This document shows positions 59,122-64,000 of a DNA stretch of 64,000 bases, piece by piece (the first letter of the stretch is position 1; each line of letters opens with the position of its first letter). The notes beneath the pieces are model-generated. The model was not told the DNA's origin. It did no database searches and saw only the letters and a program-made list of their open reading frames with translations. The position numbers and the translations under genes are program-made. Source of the DNA: Cymbidium sinense (taxonomy: Eukaryota > Streptophyta > Magnoliopsida > Asparagales > Orchidaceae); contig CM038220.1 in assembly GCA_021442155.1 (NCBI GenBank), positions 83,320,051-83,384,050 of the forward strand. Reading direction: 5' to 3'.

Positions 59122-60255
59122 GCGACAGTATTTTGACCAGATGTGGTTATGTTGTTTAGAAAAACATGAAGCTCATGGAATTATAATCGAGGTACATTCA
59201 GGTCTATGTGGAGCACATCAGTTCGGTCCAAAGATGAAGTCGAAGATCAAAAGACTTGGATACTACTGGTCTTCTATGATCATAGATTGCATGGACGTAG
59301 CTAGGAGGTACCATCAGTGACAGGTGCACAGTGTGGTCCTCCACCATCCACCCAATATTCTACACCCTACATTGGCTTCATGGCCACTTGAGTGTTGGGT
59401 ACCGACATTATAGGTCCGATCGATCCTCTTTCTTCCATGGGGCATCGATTCATCTTAGCTGCCACCGACTACTTTTCTAAGTGGGCAGAAGCCATCCCAC
59501 TCAAAGAGGTCACAGCTCACCATGTACTTTAGTTTTTCAAGAACCAAATCATATATAAGTTTTGTGTACCTCGATGAATTATATCTCATAATCGTACAGG
59601 ATTCAAATGCACAAAGATCAACAGCTTTGCCAGAAGACATGGTATATATTGGAGATACTCTACCATTTACTACCCCTGAGCTAATGGTTTATTAGAAGCA
59701 TTCAACAAAACTCTCATCCAGATACTGAAGAAAACTCTTGATGATAACAAACGATAGTGGAACGAGCAGTTGGTTGAAGCCTTGTGGGCCAACCGCACCA
59801 CATACCGAACTCCAACTCAGTCTACCTCATTATCCTAAGTGTATGAGTCCAAAGCCATTCTTCCTTTAAAAGTTTAACTCCCGTCACTAAGGATAACATT
59901 GGGTAGCAAGATCATTACAGCACAAAATGCAAAGTTGCGGTTAGAAGAGCTTGAAGGTTTGAAAGAAAGTCACCTACAGGTGTGCCAGAACCTCGAGTTG
60001 TACAAGGCTAAAATGATTCAAGCTCACAACAAGCTGGTCCACCCTAGATCTTTCGGAGTAGGAGAACTTATGTTAGTCATAAGGAGACCAATTATTGCAC
60101 GTCGAAAGATGGGAGGCAAGTTTGAACTCACTTGGGAAGGCCCCTATGTCATAGAGAAGGCCTACTAAGGAGGATCTTATCATCTTATTGACTGTAAAGG
60201 GGAACACTTAATGTTTCCAATTAATGGGCTCTATTTAAGGAAATATTACCCTTGA
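59122..60255 (+). pseudogene. T4 integrase (Tat), several stops
   Basis: The zinc domain reads EAHGIIIEVHSGLCGAHQ and RLGYYWSSMIIDCMDVARR. The CxxC that should follow is Tyr-His-Gln-stop (59309-59320). The core has GTDIIGPIDPLSSMGHRFILAATDYFSKWAEAIP, then ISHNRTGF, where the second catalytic Asp is His (59587-59589), and YYP-stop-ANGLLEAFNKTL. The C-terminal part (59899-60168) has LELYKAKMIQAHNKLVHPRSF and RRKMGGKFELTWEG, ending INGLYLRKYYP plus TGA at 60253-60255. Most stops fit C-to-T change (CGA to TGA, CAG to TAG). Confidence 0.88.
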
Positions 60256-62582
60256 AACAAAACTTATTTGAAAACAATTCATTAAAAAAAGAACAATATC
60301 TGATTTCATTCATCAAATCTTCTCTTCTTTCGAAGTATTGTTTGTTCGTCTTGCGAATCCATCATGACGTGTTTAGGATAGGTGTAAGAGTCCCCCAGTG
60401 GCATCCTATCCCACTTTCATAACACAAACACAATCTCCCATTACTTTAGAATAGGTGTGAGAGAACTTGAAAGAAATCCTATTTTGATTAGCATAACAAA
60501 GTTAGGTGTGAGAGAACCCAAGCGACGTCCTTTCTTAGTGGGAATTCTTGTTGACATCCATGGCATCATTTCATGATTCCCCATCGTGTTTTATGGTAAG
60601 TGCAAGAGTACCCCAGAGGCATCCTATTTCTTTTTGCAGATGCACATAACAAATACAAATATTTTGTCTCAAGCTACTTTGATATGAGAGCAAGCCCCCT
60701 GTGTCACTCACTCATTAGCTACTTAGTCACATACTACCTCACTAGTATGTCGCCCTAGTGTTCATTTGTTAGAGGATGTAAGTCCCCGATTTCTTCCTAA
60801 CTTGATCATTGCAAATCAAAGAGTGCCTTGTTAGTATGGTATGCTTTACTACCCATCCAGTAAGCTACCTCATATTGACTATGTTTAAAAAGATGTGAGT
60901 CCTTATACTTTCTTCTTGAACTAGCCATCATGCTCTAACTAGGTTGAGTATATTTGAGGTTTAGGATAAGTCCCACAAGAGGATCCTTTTCTCTTGACTA
61001 CTTTTGAGCTGATATTAGTCCTCCAGTGTCATTCACTCAGTCCCTCTAGGTTGGATAGCACTTGGAAGATAGACTATTCCAATGCCTCCCACTATAGGAG
61101 GATGTGAGTCCCAGCTTTCTTCCTAAGGCGATTGTTCCAAACCGATGGGCACCTTAGTTGGCGATGTTCTCTATGTCGATAGCTACTCACTTATGAGTAT
61201 ACCACCCTCTGTGATATAGTGCTTTCTTTGAGTAGACACAATACCTATTGAATTTATGACTAGCCATGCCATTTTCTCCGTGGTGTTGGATTAAGCCATT
61301 CGGTCCCATCCTGGGCACTCTATTTGGATCAAGTCCTTTGCAACCCCATTTAGACACCACCGGTTGCTTTTGGATTAGGTTCCCCTTTCTAAGTAGCCAC
61401 CATGTTGGAAAATTTGTTGGATGTGCAAATACTCCTTAGTTCAAGAAATCAGATAAGTCTAGGCTGATATAAGCTCCTTCTCAGTTTGATCCCTCATAAA
61501 CTAACAGAGTCCATGATAAAACAAACAAACAAACAAACAAAAATTAATTCACTTGCAGATTAAGATTCAAGCCCCCAAAGGACCCCTTGTCCCAAGCAGA
61601 CATCCTATCTTTAGGGCTATGTCTGTAGAACTTCCTATAGGATTTGCCTGACTACCTGAGTTGAGATAAATCCCTAGGTCGGTACTCTCTCCATAGTCAC
61701 CTTTAGGTCAAGTTCAATTTATTTTGCCACAAGCAGGTTACCACAATAATCATTCCTCCTTCAAAGATGTAAGACTATGATGCATTCTTTCTAGCATGAT
61801 TGTCGCAAACCGATGGTTGATTCGATGTTGCCCAAAGCAACTAATCACCCTATGTATTTTAGTTATTATTAGTTATTGTTAGTTATTTATTTTTAGTTTA
61901 TTAGTTCTTTAGTTTTAGTTACTAGTTATTATTAGTTCATTATTAGTTCATTATTAGTTCATTATTATTAGTTCATTATTATTAGTTACTATTAGTTCAT
62001 TACTAGATATTATTAGTTCATTAATAGATTTCCCCAGCAACTGATCTCTACTTTGGAGGATGTGATTCCCTGTGCTTTCTTCCTAGTACAACTATTGCAT
62101 ACCGAAAGGCATCCCTTTGGTTGGTTAGTCCTACTATATACTTAGTAGACTACCACTTTGGATTGGTAAATTTGAATTAGGACTTAGCCTCCATGGCTGC
62201 TACTCAATACAACCCATTGCAAACCAACAGGGTTTATCCTAAAAATGTAAACCTAACAAAATTTCAAACAAATTCAACTCTCTCTCTAGTGGAGATCTCT
62301 AGGTGAGATTCAAATCAAATCCAACCTTTCATCTCCTTGTAAATGATTTGAACCTGCCCCAAGTAGGGTTACACTGCCCCTTAGTGGATTTCTTCCCTCT
62401 CTCTTATGTCTTGAACATAAGTAGAGCGACATTGTAGTATGCTATGATTCCTTCTTTTCCTTGGGTCAGGGATAGATGGTTTCTATTAGTGCTTGTGATC
62501 TTTCAGTGTTGTTGATCATTTCGATCAACACCAATATGTGCAGTGTTCCTCGTAAGTCACACCACACCTATTGGGCGCCCTT
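60256..62582 (+). mobile_element. T4 3' untranslated region
   Basis: It has no coding content. 'gtgtgagagaac' and 'aggtgtaagag' phrases repeat in 60370-60620. Diverged modules with 'cgcaaaccgatgg' and 'ttctagtagcc' follow (61100-61450, 61780-62150). An AAAC run is at 61522-61541. The last 45 bases before the LTR are ...CACACCACACCTATTGGGCGCCCTT, which is not purine-rich. Confidence 0.75.
61857..62033. repeat. TTAGTTATTA/ATTAGTTCATT simple repeat
   Basis: A run of TTAGTT-, ATTATTAGTTCATT- and TAGTTATTATTAG-type units in the place where T1 has its TTTAGG run (6500-6617). Confidence 0.85.
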
Positions 62583-64000
62583 TGTTGACCTTACTTTTAG
62601 AATGAGCTCTCAACACCTCCATCTTAGGCTTAGGATACCTCTTAGTCTTTAAGAGTTTCTTAGTCTTAAGACACATCTAGTGATTAGGTGGACACACTCA
62701 CCTAAGCCCTAGAAGACTTAAAGAAGCCATGGAATAGGTCAAGCCTTGGGGTGTTAAGAAAATCTCAACCCTTTAGCTTAAACCATTCCTCACTTTCCTC
62801 CTTCAAGTCAAACTCCAAATCAATTCAATTTGATTTTCTCAAACTCAAATCAATTCCATGATTCAATTCAATAATTGAAATCCATGATTGAAACCCTTGA
62901 TCAAAATCCATCAAAATTCCTAAGTTCAAATTTCCTACGTCATTAACCATTTCCTAAGGACTTAGCCAAAATCAGGATAAAAAACTATTCAAATATTTGA
63001 GATTTTCTCATGATCCATTTATATTTCCATTTATATCCTCATATATAAATGAAATATAAATTTAAACCCATCAAATCAAATTAAAAATTCAAAATCAATT
63101 CATGAAATTTCCTTAAGTCCCTTTAATTTTCCATTAATGGACTTAACCAAAATCACTCTAAACCTTGATCAAACCTATTCAAATCCTTGGGATATTCTCA
63201 AAATTATTTATATCCTAATTTATATTCTCATATAAAATGAAATATAAATATAACTTAAAATCAAACCCTAAAATTAAATTCTAAATTTAAAATGCATAAA
63301 ATTCCCTTAAATCCCTTAATTTTAATTAATGGATTTAACCTAAACTTTGATCAAACCATTTCAAACTAATGGGATTTTCTCAAAATAAAATTATATTATT
63401 ATTTATGTTCTCATATATAAATGAAATATAAATATAAATCAATCAAATCCAATTTAAAAATTAAATTTCAAATTAAAAAATTTTCTTAAATCTTTTAAAT
63501 TCCCTTTATTGGATTTAGCCCAAATAATGATTAAACTTCTCAAATTCTTGAAATTTTTCATGATCAATTTATATTCTCATTTTATTCACATAAATAAATG
63601 AAATATAAATTCAAACTATCAAAATCAACTCCAAAAATCAAATTCAAATCCACCCAAACCCCAATCTAAGCCTTTCAAACCAAAATCTTAAACTTAGCCA
63701 AGATCAATTCAAATAAAGCCAAACTCTTGATTTTCTCTCATGGTTCAATCAATCCTACAATCATTAGCTCATATATAAATCCAAACACCAATCCTTCAAT
63801 CAAAACCCAAATCAAAAATCAAACCCAAATTCTTGCATATTCTTCCTTTGAATATGAAATTTTCAAATGGATCAAAATCTATTTGACATTCAAACCTTTT
63901 GTAAGTGGATTTATATTTCAATCATAAGTCCAAATACAAGATCAATCAATTTCAAATCAAGCTTTGACCAAGCCATTTGACCCACTTAGGCTCACTTGAC
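62583..64000 (+). mobile_element. T4 3' LTR, first 1.4 kb
   Basis: It starts TGTTGACCTTACTTTTAGAATG at 62583 after the 3' UTR and is cut by the right edge of the window. The W-box cluster begins near 63960 with TTTGACC repeats. The LTR is diverged from T1 and the solo LTR. Confidence 0.82.
62930..63760. repeat. About 185-bp LTR repeats, about five units (T4)
   Basis: Units recur at about 62995, 63190, 63370, 63545 and 63735. Each has 'gggattttctcaaaat', 'tttatattctcatatataaatgaaatataaat' in pieces and a 'cttagccaaaatca' segment. This LTR has more units than T1 (about two and a half). Confidence 0.7.

Noticed and set aside
1..64000. Host protein-coding, rRNA or tRNA genes
   Set aside because: Every recognisable protein motif belongs to gag-pol of the retrotransposons described, and I saw no cloverleaf or rRNA-like stretch on either strand.

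Overview
The window is intergenic plant DNA made almost entirely of LTR retrotransposons. I find no host gene, rRNA, tRNA or CRISPR array. The coding remnants are typical of seed-plant repeats: Ty3/gypsy of the Tat (Ogre/Retand-like) type, with an extra archaeal-type RNase H between the reverse transcriptase region and integrase, and one Ty1/copia element of the SIRE/Maximus type. The setting suggests a large, repeat-rich angiosperm genome. I cannot name the species. A 100-base run of N at 50668-50767 is a scaffold gap.

Layout. (1) T1 is a Tat element on the minus strand filling 1-41426. Its 5' LTR is 34169-41426 (7.26 kb), the leader 32385-34168, ORF1 about 31166-32384, gag about 28630-30985, protease/linker/RT/RNase H 25697-28630, second RNase H and integrase 7129-9008, the 3' untranslated region 4529-7128, and a 3' LTR that runs off the left edge (1-4528). 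(2) T1 pol is split by a solo Tat LTR in the opposite orientation (9009-25696) with target duplication ACCAT. (3) That solo LTR is split by a complete SIRE-type copia element (10259-19440) with 2.1-kb LTRs, PBS, PPT and target duplication TGGGT. (4) To the right of T1 lie a Tat integrase end plus 3' UTR plus LTR on the plus strand (T2, 41427-53395). Its LTR is disrupted by tandem arrays, a decayed Tat fragment and the gap (about 47110-50767). (5) T3 is a minus-strand Tat gag-pol remnant (53401-58714) that lacks the RT palm. (6) T4 is a plus-strand Tat remnant (58715-64000) with second RNase H, integrase, 3' UTR and the start of its LTR, joined head-to-head to T3.

None of the elements looks able to encode a working set of proteins. 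The Tat copies carry stops and lost catalytic residues, many explicable as C-to-T changes. The copia copy is broken mainly by small indels although its two LTRs are close to identical. The most notable signals are: a row of about a dozen covarying hairpins in the T1 leader; an inverted split of integrase at one and the same codon position at the two ends of T2, with LTR termini flush against it; a Tat LTR with about 28 TTGAC(C/T) W-box cores in 1.1 kb; and tandem arrays grown from the Tat 3' UTR. All alignments and counts were made by eye.
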